Positions 16,915-25,515 of a DNA stretch of 36,227 nt are shown here, one piece after another. The stretch covers positions 1 through 36,227 of the forward strand of contig JAGLXK010000601.1 in assembly GCA_023132955.1 (NCBI GenBank), in the 5' to 3' direction. The notes under the pieces are model-generated. The model saw only the letters and a list, made by a program, of their open reading frames with translations, made no database searches and was not told the DNA's origin. The DNA is from Candidatus Heimdallarchaeota archaeon. Its GTDB lineage: Archaea > Asgardarchaeota > Heimdallarchaeia > Heimdallarchaeales > Heimdallarchaeaceae. Every line of letters starts with the position of its first letter. Position 1 is the first letter of the stretch. The position numbers were made by a program, and so were the translations under genes.

Positions 16915-18954
16915 CTATTTTGAAAGTAGTAAATCTGTTATTAGTAATTTATCATAGATTTCTTCATACATTGATATCAAAGATTCTGTGGTTAACTCTC
17001 TTTCAAAGTCTCTTCTCTGTTTTTCTTCAATACTTCTTCTTGTCCATATTCGACTGATAAACCTATAAATTCCCTTTAAAAATAACCAGATAATCATTGG
17101 TACGAGTTTAACTAGAAATTTGAAACCTTTTTTAAAGATTTCAAAAAAATCAATATTCAAATCTCTTTTCCAGCTGAATGTTCTCCCTCGTTTCTTAACG
17201 TTATCGTATGTTGTTGTTAATGTTTCAGATATTTCCTTAAATCTTTGAGAAAAGAATCTGATTATTTTTCTTGTACCTATGGAGATAATTGCACTAATTG
17301 AGAATATGATTAAATGTCTTATATATTTATAGAAAATGTAAAAAAGCATTATAAAAGGCATCAAAGGAGCAATAAGAGAAATTCCTATCTTCTTTCCTAA
17401 TCTTTCATACCAAGGTATACTACTAAATTCATCCTTGATATACTGTTGAGCACCTAAAGCTAGCGAAATTGCTAATTTATTATATTCGACATCTGGCATG
17501 ATTTGTTCGTATTTTAGTTGTTGTTTAGCAACTCCTTTAAGTGCACCTGTAATAAGAACAGACGAAAATAGATCATAGCTGATATAACCTTCCTCTATTT
17601 TTGTAAGAATCACTTTGAAAGCTTTTTCAACTTCTTTTCGACTCATATTATTCTTCTTTGCAAATCTTGCTTTAGCTTCTTGTCTCATCCATGGAACAAT
17701 AGAAGATTCTTTTGACCAAATAAGTAATGCAAAAGTCCTTCCTGTTTGCTTAGTTATTTTTGATATATCTAACTCATTTAATGATAATTCTGCTTCATTT
17801 AGTAGCTTCTCTAAGTTATTTTTCGACCTTTCCGGAACATTCCTTTGATCAAGAGAAAGAAGCTGTTGAACTTTCTCTTTCATGGCATCTACTTCCTCCA
17901 TAATTTCTAGTCTAAAGTCCACCATCGTTTCCGTAGATACTGGAGGAGCATCGAAGAAGCTAAAAGATGATTTAGCAGCATGATATGGTAAGGAAAAGAA
18001 GTTTTCAAGTGTTCTGTAAATGTTTGCCCAGCGATAAGCTCCCCATCTCATTAGATATACATTACATTCATGGAATAACGCATATATTGGTCCAAAAATT
18101 GTTGCCACCCAAGAAACGACAAGAAGACCTGTTCCGAAGAGAGTAATTGTCCAGATTGGTTTAAGGTTGAACCAATAATTAAACAAATAAATGAGATCAA
18201 GTTTTTGAAAACCAAAAGCTTTACCTATTATTGTTGGAATTGCAATAATAATTAACGGGGTTCCAATAGCTACATTAATTACCTCACCAAATGCTCTCCT
18301 AATCGGATAAGCTTTTGTCATCTGTCTTTCTTTCTGAACAATTTCATCTATTTCTTGTGAAACCTCTATGATTTCTTTAGATTTTTTCCCAGATAGAAAA
18401 TTCGCAACTGTAAGAACATATTTTCTGTACATTTGAAGCAGGGGGACTAATTCTCTTAAACCTCTTGGAACAATTATGTCAAATAATATCAAACTTAACT
18501 TTCCAAGAGCTGTAACAATAGTGAAAAGAACTGCAAGAATGATAAATGAAAGTTTCATCAACACTGGTATTACTTTGATTTGTACAGTTTGCCAAAGAGC
18601 TTTCAATTTCTTCACAGTATATTTTCTTAGTTTGGGTGGGTAAATTATATGGAAGAATAGTTTAAGAAATTTCAAAATAGGCCAGATAAAAATGTAGTAT
18701 TCAAACAGAAGTAAGAAGCCTATAGGAGTATAATAGTGAAAAACATATTCTTTCAGAAAAATCCAAAACTCCTTACTTTTGATTTTGAACCAAATCCAAA
18801 ATTTTCCAGCCCCTCTCTGTAGTTTCACTTGAACTGAGATGGAAGTTTCTTTTATTTTTTCAACTTGTTTTATTCCAAATTCCTTGAGCCGTGAAGAAAA
18901 ACCTATTTTTTTTCGTTCATCAATCTTAATTATTGGTTTTTCCTTGTTTGACAT
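16915..18954 (-). CDS. Large membrane protein of unknown family, paralog B
   Basis: About 679 residues from ATG 18954; an in-frame TTG at 19008 would add 18 residues but looks less likely, as the ATG follows a purine-rich AGAAAGGG. It has an extra N-terminal part of roughly 100 residues compared with paralog A, containing an aromatic-rich span (YYTPIGFLLLFEYYIFIWPIL), then the shared core: PRGLRELVP, KAYPIRR, FGPIYALFH, MGAYRWxxxY, LENFFSLPYHAAKSSFSF, ITGALKG, LAISLALGAQQY and the C-terminal ELTTES..MYEEIYDK. No enzymatic motif is visible. It begins 55 bp after the methyltransferase stop and may be cotranscribed with it. Confidence 0.8.
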   Translation of the reverse strand: MSNKEKPIIKIDERKKIGFSSRLKEFGIKQVEKIKETSISVQVKLQRGAGKFWIWFKIKSKEFWIFLKEYVFHYYTPIGFLLLFEYYIFIWPILKFLKLFFHIIYPPKLRKYTVKKLKALWQTVQIKVIPVLMKLSFIILAVLFTIVTALGKLSLILFDIIVPRGLRELVPLLQMYRKYVLTVANFLSGKKSKEIIEVSQEIDEIVQKERQMTKAYPIRRAFGEVINVAIGTPLIIIAIPTIIGKAFGFQKLDLIYLFNYWFNLKPIWTITLFGTGLLVVSWVATIFGPIYALFHECNVYLMRWGAYRWANIYRTLENFFSLPYHAAKSSFSFFDAPPVSTETMVDFRLEIMEEVDAMKEKVQQLLSLDQRNVPERSKNNLEKLLNEAELSLNELDISKITKQTGRTFALLIWSKESSIVPWMRQEAKARFAKKNNMSRKEVEKAFKVILTKIEEGYISYDLFSSVLITGALKGVAKQQLKYEQIMPDVEYNKLAISLALGAQQYIKDEFSSIPWYERLGKKIGISLIAPLMPFIMLFYIFYKYIRHLIIFSISAIISIGTRKIIRFFSQRFKEISETLTTTYDNVKKRGRTFSWKRDLNIDFFEIFKKGFKFLVKLVPMIIWLFLKGIYRFISRIWTRRSIEEKQRRDFERELTTESLISMYEEIYDKLLITDLLLSK

Positions 18955-19009
18955 TTCAAAGCCCTTTCTTACCAAATAAATGATTCTTTTGTTAAATTTA
19001 TTACTCAAG

Positions 19010-20965
19010 TTATTTTACAAGATATTGACTTATATGTTTTTTTGCATACTTTCTTTCGTCTTCATTTACTTTAAACAAACCATAAACTATGTTGTCTACT
19101 TCCTCATCCACTGAGGAAATCAATTTTTCTTTCTTTAGTAAGAAGTTCACTTTCAGAATAAGTAACTCATTCTGTTGATTATCAGGAATAATAAAAGGTA
19201 GATCGTGAAGATACATTGGTAGATAATGTAGATATTTTCCAGTTATCTCAGTACTTGAATACATTATAGAATACAAAAAGCTGAACAACTCGGAATTTAA
19301 AAGAGAAAGAATGAGTTCAAGACTAATGTTTAAGTCTAAAGCTTTTTGAGTCAAATGTCCCAGCAAGAAAATATCTTTACAAATATAACCCTCAGTATCT
19401 AGTGTTGCTCTCATCCTTAAAGCATGTTGACATATGATTATCTTCTTTGATGTAAATATATCAATTTCAGGAAAGTTATTTTTCATTCCTTTTGCTTTCT
19501 CATGATCATAATCTAAATAGTAACCTTTCCAGTTAATGCCATATCGTTCAACTTCTCTATTTCCACCAAATGGTTTACCCCCTAGAAATTTCCTAGATTT
19601 AGTACTAACTGGTTTTTCAAATACAAAATGTTCCCGTAATCCTCTCCGATGGAATGAAATTGACCATCTAAATCTAACTAAATCTCCGAGCCTATATTCA
19701 GAATCACTGTAAATCTTCTCTATTATTGAAAGGGAAGTTGAATCTGGCAGAAAAATGGTTTTGTTTGAGGTTTTATAGAAAAAATCCGCAGAAACATATT
19801 TACACTTTGATTTGAAGTTCATTGTTTGTAACTCTTCATAATCAACATTATTAGCGAGTTTGATTGTCTCCTCATTCGTTCTATTCCTATCTAAAATGAG
19901 TATGACAGGATAAACAGCTGGACGAAAGATATTTTGATGTGTTAAATCAACAATTTCTGAAATAAGATTATGTTCAAGTAAATATCCTCTCATTTCTTTT
20001 GAATATCTTGAACTAAGAAATTTGCTGGGGATGATGTATCCAAGTTTTCCATTGGCTTTTAACAGATCAGTACCAAGTTCTAAAAAGCAAGAATAAATAT
20101 CAAAATGACCTCTAGCAGCTTTAGGGTAATTAAGTAAACAAATCTTCTTAGTCAGTTTATCCATCCGTTTTGCTTCAATATAAGGCGGGTTACCAACTAC
20201 AAAATCATACTGTTGATTCTTTGCTTTTTTAACTTCAAAAATATCTTTCTCTCCTTGTTTGTCCAGTGAGTTTGTTAGATAAATGTTAGGAGTGAAGGAT
20301 GTTTCTAAAGTATATCTCTCTTTAAATCGTTCAATTAATATCAGCGATAGATTAAATTTGGTGATATATACTGCTAGCGGGTCAATATCAAATCCAATAA
20401 CGTAGTTTTGAATATAATTAATTATTTCATTTATAGTAAATTTCTCTATATTTTGTTCGATCAGTAAGTCTATTGCTTGCGCTAGAAATAATCCTGAACC
20501 TGATGATAAATCAATAATATTTTGTTTATCTTTTATTGAGTATCTATTAGGAAAACCTACATGATGAAGAATGTATTTTATTATAGAAATTGGAGTAAAA
20601 ACTATTCCTTTTCCTTGCATAGCTATTTTTGTTAAGGTCTTCTGATATAGATTCCCTAAAGGATCCAAACCAACTTCATTACCAAACTTATTTCTTATTT
20701 CAATTATCTTAGGATAGATCTGAGAAAATTGGTCATATATTTCATTATCATATAATGTAGGAAAGGCTCTCGAAATCTTTGAGAGTTTCTTCTTAAAAGA
20801 TAAACTAGGTTCGATCAGGTTGTATTTTTCAGCACAGGATGTCAGGTATAATCCCCCAAAAACCTTGAAGCTACATAACAGCTCATCTTCATCGAAGAGC
20901 TTGTTCTCTAGAATCAAGTTGTTTATTTGAAAAAGTACTTCTTCCAGATGATTAAGAGAACCCAT
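19010..20965 (-). CDS. Solitary N6-adenine-type DNA methyltransferase (Eco57I/TaqI-like)
   Basis: A 651-residue class I methyltransferase with the amino-gamma order of motifs: motif X GKGIVFTP (about 118-125), motif I IIDLSSGSGLFLAQA (150-164), an acidic GFDIDP (191-196) and motif IV NPPY (259-262). The C-terminal half (HRRGLREHFVF.., FLGGKPFGGNREVERYGINWKGYYLD) resembles TaqI/Eco57I target-recognition regions. The N-terminal 110 residues are helical with no PD-ExK nuclease motif, so it modifies without cutting. No restriction gene or BREX component is adjacent. An orphan epigenetic role or remnant of a defence system are both possible. Confidence 0.88.
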   Translation of the reverse strand: MGSLNHLEEVLFQINNLILENKLFDEDELLCSFKVFGGLYLTSCAEKYNLIEPSLSFKKKLSKISRAFPTLYDNEIYDQFSQIYPKIIEIRNKFGNEVGLDPLGNLYQKTLTKIAMQGKGIVFTPISIIKYILHHVGFPNRYSIKDKQNIIDLSSGSGLFLAQAIDLLIEQNIEKFTINEIINYIQNYVIGFDIDPLAVYITKFNLSLILIERFKERYTLETSFTPNIYLTNSLDKQGEKDIFEVKKAKNQQYDFVVGNPPYIEAKRMDKLTKKICLLNYPKAARGHFDIYSCFLELGTDLLKANGKLGYIIPSKFLSSRYSKEMRGYLLEHNLISEIVDLTHQNIFRPAVYPVILILDRNRTNEETIKLANNVDYEELQTMNFKSKCKYVSADFFYKTSNKTIFLPDSTSLSIIEKIYSDSEYRLGDLVRFRWSISFHRRGLREHFVFEKPVSTKSRKFLGGKPFGGNREVERYGINWKGYYLDYDHEKAKGMKNNFPEIDIFTSKKIIICQHALRMRATLDTEGYICKDIFLLGHLTQKALDLNISLELILSLLNSELFSFLYSIMYSSTEITGKYLHYLPMYLHDLPFIIPDNQQNELLILKVNFLLKKEKLISSVDEEVDNIVYGLFKVNEDERKYAKKHISQYLVK

Positions 20966-20972
20966 TAGATTA

Positions 20973-20990
20973 TCCTACATATTCGTAGGA
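20973..20990. promoter_or_regulatory. Inverted repeat in the methyltransferase leader
   Basis: TCCTAC-ATATTC-GTAGGA, a perfect inverted repeat with 6-bp arms and 6-bp spacer, 8-25 bp upstream of the methyltransferase ATG. It could be an operator for a controller protein or the methyltransferase itself, or form a small hairpin in the mRNA leader. Confidence 0.4.
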
Positions 20991-21044
20991 ACAAATAGAG
21001 GGGTTAATTCTAAAAAGTTTTCTGAGAATAGTTATTTAATTTGA

Positions 21045-21536
21045 TTAAATATATCGCATTTTAACCCGTTGAAACTTTGCTGTACATGTGTTACATAAAG
21101 TAGATGGTTTTTGTATAAGAACTTCAAAACTATCAGTTTTTTTCATTAAACAATCTCCATCACATGGTTTCAAACCTAAAACTATCCCAACGTGAAATGC
21201 TACTTCTTTTGCTGTAAGTGTTCTTGTTGCCATTCTAGCTGTTGATACAATTGTTCCTTTGATGGTCTCACCATATCCGAAAACATACTTATTATCAACA
21301 ATTAATGCTTGTTCGATCAACCAAAGAAAAAAGGATAATCCTTCTGATTGAGCGTTGTTTAGAAGCAATTGAGCATCAAAAGCGTTTCTTTCGGTATTCC
21401 AGGCTGTTTGTCGAGGGATTCTAACACCTACAGATCTGAACTGCATTTGATAGGTGTCACTAAGGAACCTCTCAACATGTTCTGAGACTTCATCAGCGAT
21501 TTTTTCACTATAATAAATTTTGAAATCCCTAGGCAA
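21045..21536 (-). CDS. Archaemetzincin-like protein lacking the catalytic zinc site
   Basis: A 163-residue protein that follows archaemetzincin (M54 peptidase) along its length: IPRQTAWNTERNAFDAQLLL, then VFGYGETIKGTIVSTARM, then the motif region. Where the family has HExxHxxGxxHC, this reads FHVGIVLGLKPC: all three zinc-ligand His and the catalytic Glu are gone (F, H, I and P instead), while both Gly and the Cys remain. The second, structural Cys set is retained: CDGDCLM and CNTC, close to the family's CX4CXM and CXXC. The fold is thus likely kept but not proteolysis. Start is TTG at 21536; no in-frame ATG precedes it nearby. No homologous active copy is in the window. Confidence 0.8.
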   Translation of the reverse strand: MPRDFKIYYSEKIADEVSEHVERFLSDTYQMQFRSVGVRIPRQTAWNTERNAFDAQLLLNNAQSEGLSFFLWLIEQALIVDNKYVFGYGETIKGTIVSTARMATRTLTAKEVAFHVGIVLGLKPCDGDCLMKKTDSFEVLIQKPSTLCNTCTAKFQRVKMRYI

Positions 21537-21623
21537 GACTAATCTGTTTACACATGAGTGTTTTTTACTAATAATTGTTATGATACTCTCACTAGAAAAA
21601 AACTAATTTTTGAGTTATTTCTG

Positions 21624-22079
21624 TTATTTTTTACCTGAAAGAGTATATATCCCCTGAGATACAATTTCTTCCCTTAAACCCATTTTGACTTTAATTACGA
21701 GCTGTTTTGCATTCTTTTTGTAAGTAAATTCCTTAATAATTTTCATATTGGGAGGTAGATTATATCCCGATTCGAAATCACTAGTTAGAATAGTCTGTTT
21801 TTTGTTAGATTTTATAATTAAATTGGATGTTTCAATGTAACCTTCAGAATTAAAGCTGATAAGTTTCATCTGTTCCCTAGTTTTATCAAAAAAGAGAAAA
21901 TTCCTTTCAAGTAACTTCTCAGGTTTAACAGAGGATTTTATATGCTTTATTTCTATAATATCTATTCCAAATTTTCTACATTGTAGGTATGATTCAGAAT
22001 CTATACCGTCAGCAGAGAGAGTTCCTCTCCATAAACCATAAATCCAATCAAGATCATCGATAGGGTTTGAAAAATCCAT
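21624..22079 (-). CDS. Small beta-rich protein, possibly nitrobindin/lipocalin-like
   Basis: About 151 residues from ATG 22079, chosen over TTG 22091 because a TATA box (22101-22108) sits about 26 bp upstream. The early LDWIYGLWRGTLSADG resembles the strand-turn GxW opening of nitrobindin/FABP-like beta barrels, and the rest alternates short strands (FLFFDKTREQMKLISF, GYIETSNLIIK, KQTILTSDF) ending GIYTLSGKK. No heme-binding His can be assigned. The family call is weak. It is divergent from RNase III over a 33-bp gap with overlapping promoters. Confidence 0.6.
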   Translation of the reverse strand: MDFSNPIDDLDWIYGLWRGTLSADGIDSESYLQCRKFGIDIIEIKHIKSSVKPEKLLERNFLFFDKTREQMKLISFNSEGYIETSNLIIKSNKKQTILTSDFESGYNLPPNMKIIKEFTYKKNAKQLVIKVKMGLREEIVSQGIYTLSGKK

Positions 22080-22080
22080 A

Positions 22081-22108
22081 CTTAAAAACAAAGGAATGAA
22101 TTTAAAAA
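22081..22108. promoter_or_regulatory. Interlocked divergent TATA boxes between 22079 gene and RNase III
   Basis: CTTAAAAAC at 22081-22089 lies about 28 bp before the plus-strand ATG at 22113. TTTAAAAA at 22101-22108, read on the minus strand as TTTTTAAA, lies about 26 bp before the minus-strand ATG at 22079. The two promoters overlap within 33 bp so that each box sits inside the other's transcription-start side, implying mutually exclusive firing and leaderless mRNAs for both genes. Confidence 0.5.
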
Positions 22109-22112
22109 CTCT

Positions 22113-22856
22113 ATGATAAATGAATTCATGATGAGTAAAGCTAAGAAAATAGATTTAGAGAAAAGCAAAGTTCTAGATTGGGAATTGGATGAATTTTTGT
22201 TGATTGAAGCACTCACACATCCAAATTATCACCCACCAGACCAAATTATTCTGAATTTCGAAAGATTGGAGTTTCTAGGAGATTCGATATTAGATACCCT
22301 AACAGCTGAATGGCTCTATAAAGAAACCAAAGAAGATGTTGGTATTTTGTCTCAATTAAGATCTCTCTTAGTTAGAACCAATACATTAGCTGAAGTAGGA
22401 AAGGAATTAGGAATTGAAAAGAAACTAAGAACTAGTTCTAATTACAAAATAGTTGAAACTGATCTAGAGGATAGTCTAGAAGCTATTTTTGGTGCTTTTT
22501 ATCTCTCTAAAGGTGTAGATGTAACAAGAGAATTTTTCTACAAACTTTTTCTCAAACGACTTAAGCTTTTTAAAAATGAGATAAATGATGAAAAAGGGAG
22601 AGAGAAAATACTTAAACTAACAGTTTGTGAGCATAATCCCATCAATCAACTTCAGGAATTTTTCCAAAAAGAGGGATTAGAACTTCCTGAATATTCCCTT
22701 TTAAGGAAAAAAGGGGAAGATCACGAACCTATTTTCTTTATGCAATGCAAAGCAAAAATAGGTGAAAAGGAATATATAAGCTCTGGAAAAGGATCAAACA
22801 GAAAATCAGCTAAACGTGATGCAGCAGAGAAAATGAGTAAAAAACTGAAAATCTGA
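22113..22856 (+). CDS. rnc: Ribonuclease III
   Basis: A 247-residue double-strand RNA endonuclease. The RNase III domain has the signature ERLEFLGDSILD and the downstream acidic pair in DLEDSLEAIFGAFYLSKG, giving the usual metal-binding Glu/Asp set. A dsRNA-binding domain follows: NPINQLQEFFQKEGLELPEY to GSNRKSAKRDAAEKM. Length and order match bacterial Rnc. ATG 22113 is favoured by a TATA box about 28 bp upstream; ATGs at 22128 and 22131 are alternatives. Most archaea lack this enzyme, so it is either a lineage trait or acquired. Targets would be rRNA precursors, structured RNAs or antisense duplexes. Confidence 0.95.
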   Translation: MINEFMMSKAKKIDLEKSKVLDWELDEFLLIEALTHPNYHPPDQIILNFERLEFLGDSILDTLTAEWLYKETKEDVGILSQLRSLLVRTNTLAEVGKELGIEKKLRTSSNYKIVETDLEDSLEAIFGAFYLSKGVDVTREFFYKLFLKRLKLFKNEINDEKGREKILKLTVCEHNPINQLQEFFQKEGLELPEYSLLRKKGEDHEPIFFMQCKAKIGEKEYISSGKGSNRKSAKRDAAEKMSKKLKI

Positions 22857-22879
22857 AGAAAAACTTTTTCCCAGTTAGG

Positions 22880-22887
22880 TTTAAGTA
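22880..22887 (+). promoter_or_regulatory. TATA box of the toroid protein gene
   Basis: TTTAAGTA centred about 27 bp before the ATG at 22911; predicts a leaderless transcript separate from RNase III. Confidence 0.4.
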
Positions 22888-22910
22888 TTACAATATCTAT
22901 TACTTAGTGG

Positions 22911-23738
22911 ATGAATGAACCTCAAATTGATTCGTCAAAAGCAATAGAATTTATTAGGAATAAAGGAAATGAGGTAGAAAGACTTAAGCTAGCTTTGATG
23001 CTTGGAGAGAAATCTGTAACGAAAGAGATGGTTAAGGAACAACTCAATTTACAAAATTCTGATGGAGGGATACCTTTCAGAATGAGAGAAGATTCACTAA
23101 GCACTATTGGTCCAACTATAACTTTTTTCAAAGACTTTCTAATTCTAGACATGAAAGATGAAATTGAAGATTATCTCATCAAAGCAGCAAACTTCCTACT
23201 AATGAATCAATCTGAAGAGGGATACTTCGAAGAACCTCAAAGTATAAGAAATTTTGAACCCTCACTTTGGGAAACTCCAGGAACAGATCCAAACAGAATT
23301 TATTGCACTGCTATTGTGACTAATTTCCTATTAGGTTTAGGTGATGAGACATATCGAAACTTCATAACTAAAAGCCTAGACTATTTATCAAGAAACTGGA
23401 GAGATGATACTGGTTTCAAAAGCTATCCCCACGCATTGTGGAACGCAATTCCAACATTCATTAAAATAAAAGGAGAAAATGACTATATCTCAAGAAGAGG
23501 ACTAGAAATGCTTCAAACATTTAATTTAGAGAACTATCCTTCCTCATCATTAGTTTGGATGGTTGAAAGCTTCATCAGTGCTGGATTGGAGAATCACAGA
23601 TTTGTCACCCGTTTACTAGATGTTCTTTTACATAGACAGACCAGTGATGGTAAATGGGAATCAGAAGATGGAGAAGAATATGATTCTACTACAACTTTAA
23701 CGGTTTTACTAGTTTTAAAGAAACTAAAATACATTTAG
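22911..23738 (+). CDS. Prenyltransferase/squalene-cyclase-type alpha-alpha toroid repeat protein
   Basis: A 275-residue helical repeat protein. Repeated QxxDGG-like turns mark each helical hairpin: LQNSDGGIPF, NQSEEGYFEEP, DDTGFKSYP and RQTSDGKWESEDG, the pattern of terpenoid cyclase and prenyltransferase beta-subunit toroids. It is shorter than squalene cyclase (over 600 residues), lacks a DxDD cyclase motif and has no partner alpha subunit, so function as a cyclase is unlikely. It may bind a hydrophobic ligand or proteins. Cytoplasmic, no signal peptide. Confidence 0.75.
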   Translation: MNEPQIDSSKAIEFIRNKGNEVERLKLALMLGEKSVTKEMVKEQLNLQNSDGGIPFRMREDSLSTIGPTITFFKDFLILDMKDEIEDYLIKAANFLLMNQSEEGYFEEPQSIRNFEPSLWETPGTDPNRIYCTAIVTNFLLGLGDETYRNFITKSLDYLSRNWRDDTGFKSYPHALWNAIPTFIKIKGENDYISRRGLEMLQTFNLENYPSSSLVWMVESFISAGLENHRFVTRLLDVLLHRQTSDGKWESEDGEEYDSTTTLTVLLVLKKLKYI

Positions 23739-23792
23739 ATTTCATCAGTTTAGAGAGAAAATTTTTAATCGAATAACAAATATTCACATAGT

Positions 23793-24743
23793 ATGATAAT
23801 TGATGGACATACAGATGTACTATGGGCTCTGACTAGAGAAAGAAGAAAATTTTCTGAAGAATCAGATACAGGACATGTTGATCTTCCAAGATTAAGAAAA
23901 GGAAAAGTTCTAGCAGCCTTCTTTGCAGTATTTCCTGCTATGAGTAATTTTGAAATCTATAAAGGTGTTGACCAGTGGTTTTCATTAATCGAAGACCAAG
24001 ATAATGATCTTTTACAAGTAAAGTCAGCAGAGGATATAAATAAATGTAAAATGAATGATAAAATTGGAGCTGTTTTACATTTTGAGGGTTCTGGTGGTAT
24101 AGATAGTGAATTTTTGACTTTGAAGAATTATTACAGAATGGGCTTGAGAAGTATCGGTTTAAGTTGGTCTAACGTGAATAGATTTGCCACAGGTGTTACA
24201 TTTAACATGTTATCAGGAGAAAGTTTTGAACAAGATAGAGGGTTGACAGAAGTTGGTAAGGAATTAGTCAAAGAACTAAATAATTTGGGTATAATTGTTG
24301 ATGTCAGTCATTTGAATGAGAAATCTTTTTGGGATGTAATCGACCAGACTAATAAACCAATAATTGCTTCACATAGCAATGCTTATTCTATTTGTAATCA
24401 TCCAAGAAATTTGAAGGATGAGCAAATACAAGCTATTGCCGAAACTAATGGAACAATAGGGCTTAATTTCTGTGTGTCTTTTCTTTCGGGTGATAAGAAA
24501 AAAGATCAAATTCAATTGGAAGATTTAAAAAAACATATTGATTGCATTGTGGAATTAGTAGGAATCAAACACATTGGCTTCGGGTCAGATTTTGATGGAG
24601 CTACCGTACCCGATGTGTTAAAGGATGTTAGTTACTATCCTGTATTGGTTGATTATTTGGGAAAAAATGGGTATGATAAAGAAGATATACAAAAAATAGA
24701 ATCTCAGAATTTGCTGAGAGTTATGAAAGAAGTCTGGAAATAA
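23793..24743 (+). CDS. Membrane dipeptidase-like M19 zinc peptidase
   Basis: A 316-residue member of the M19 renal-dipeptidase family, an amidohydrolase TIM barrel. Metal ligands are visible: His/Asp in IIDGHTDV, Glu in LHFEGSGGID, His in DVSHLNEKSFWD and His in ASHSNAYSICNHPRN, and a final FGSDFDG. It hydrolyses dipeptides or D-amino-acid/beta-lactam-like amides; the in vivo substrate is unknown. No signal peptide, so cytoplasmic. A TATA-like TTTTTAATC lies about 27 bp before the ATG. Its stop abuts the convergent regulator gene with no spacer. Confidence 0.92.
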   Translation: MIIDGHTDVLWALTRERRKFSEESDTGHVDLPRLRKGKVLAAFFAVFPAMSNFEIYKGVDQWFSLIEDQDNDLLQVKSAEDINKCKMNDKIGAVLHFEGSGGIDSEFLTLKNYYRMGLRSIGLSWSNVNRFATGVTFNMLSGESFEQDRGLTEVGKELVKELNNLGIIVDVSHLNEKSFWDVIDQTNKPIIASHSNAYSICNHPRNLKDEQIQAIAETNGTIGLNFCVSFLSGDKKKDQIQLEDLKKHIDCIVELVGIKHIGFGSDFDGATVPDVLKDVSYYPVLVDYLGKNGYDKEDIQKIESQNLLRVMKEVWK

Positions 24744-25211
24744 TCATTCTTCTTCTTTTTCAATTTTAACAAGCTCTAGTTGTCGTCCATATCCAGAATC
24801 AATTTCAGCTATAATTCCAGATTCAATTAGTTTGTCTACTCTTTCGCGAACAATTCTTCTAGATGCAGATCCTCTCTCTTTTCTCACTTGTTCAGTTAAT
24901 TGTGAGATGTTTAGTCTTTTTTTCCGATCTAAAGCTACAATTATAGCTTTTGAGATTGAATCATATTTTAAATCAGGAAATCTTTGTAAAATAGTATCTT
25001 TTAGCGTTAGAGTCTGTGAAGCTACAGTTAAAGGAGCTTTTGAAATCTGTAAAGTGGAGGTGAGAATTTGTAATAAGTTCATCATCTGTTTTAGTTCTGG
25101 GTTACTGTCTGAAACCTTATGCTGTAGATTAGTTATTTGAAGAATTACATAATTGATTTTTTCTTCAAGTTCTGATATTCTACTATCTAACGCTTTTTCA
25201 TTTTCGGACAT
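24744..25211 (-). CDS. Coiled-coil plus winged-helix regulator
   Basis: A 155-residue protein, last of a three-gene operon. Residues about 8-45 form a coiled coil with heptads (ISELEEKINYVILQITNLQHKV); residues about 75-150 look like a winged helix (KAIIVALDRKKRLNISQLTEQV, then SASRRIVRERVDKLIESGIIAEI and a YGRQLELV wing). This layout is typical of dimeric archaeal transcription factors. It could bind the repeated TGGTCA sites in front of the operon. The family is not recognised by name. Confidence 0.72.
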   Translation of the reverse strand: MSENEKALDSRISELEEKINYVILQITNLQHKVSDSNPELKQMMNLLQILTSTLQISKAPLTVASQTLTLKDTILQRFPDLKYDSISKAIIVALDRKKRLNISQLTEQVRKERGSASRRIVRERVDKLIESGIIAEIDSGYGRQLELVKIEKEEE

Positions 25212-25236
25212 AGACGAAACCTTTCTTACTTGAATC

Positions 25237-25506
25237 TTAACTTACTTCTTTTCTCATTTTCAAAATACTACTAAAACTAAGAAGCTTAGTGAAATCTTTG
25301 TAGGATTCAGCTATTTCTTTTCTTAACAGTTTTGGAATACCACCCTTCTTAAGCTCTTTTTTTAGTGCTCTTTGATTTCTGATTCTCTTTACTGGATTTG
25401 TTATGAAATAATAGAATAGCATCAATGGAAGCACTATGATTAAATAAGAAATATAATTGATAGATACCACAATTGAATATAATTTGTCTGTCAAAGTCGA
25501 CACCAA
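25237..25506 (-). CDS. Small membrane protein, operon middle gene
   Basis: About 89 residues with one or two hydrophobic segments (IVVSINYISYLIIVLPLMLFYYFI) followed by a strongly basic helical tail (KRIRNQRALKKELKKGG..LLRKEIAESYKDF). No ATG is available near its start: the frame begins at TTG 25506 or GTG 25503, 9-12 bp after the upstream gene's stop, consistent with translational coupling. Neither partner is of known function. The basic tail may associate with the membrane surface or with the acidic 114-residue protein. Confidence 0.65.
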   Translation of the reverse strand: MVSTLTDKLYSIVVSINYISYLIIVLPLMLFYYFITNPVKRIRNQRALKKELKKGGIPKLLRKEIAESYKDFTKLLSFSSILKMRKEVS

Positions 25507-25515
25507 CTACTTCTG

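Noticed and set aside
16567-16923. 118-residue plus-strand frame opposite paralog A
   Set aside because: Mirror of the conserved membrane family; no independent start signal or homology seen.
18955-19008. TTG start adding 18 residues to paralog B
   Set aside because: ATG at 18954 follows a purine-rich stretch; the extension resembles no part of the paralogs.
19010-20965. Type IIG restriction enzyme
   Set aside because: No PD-ExK or other nuclease motif in the N-terminal 110 residues; the length fits a methyltransferase alone.
24832-25140. 102-residue plus-strand frame opposite the winged-helix regulator
   Set aside because: Lies wholly inside the opposite gene, which has a recognisable domain layout and operon position.
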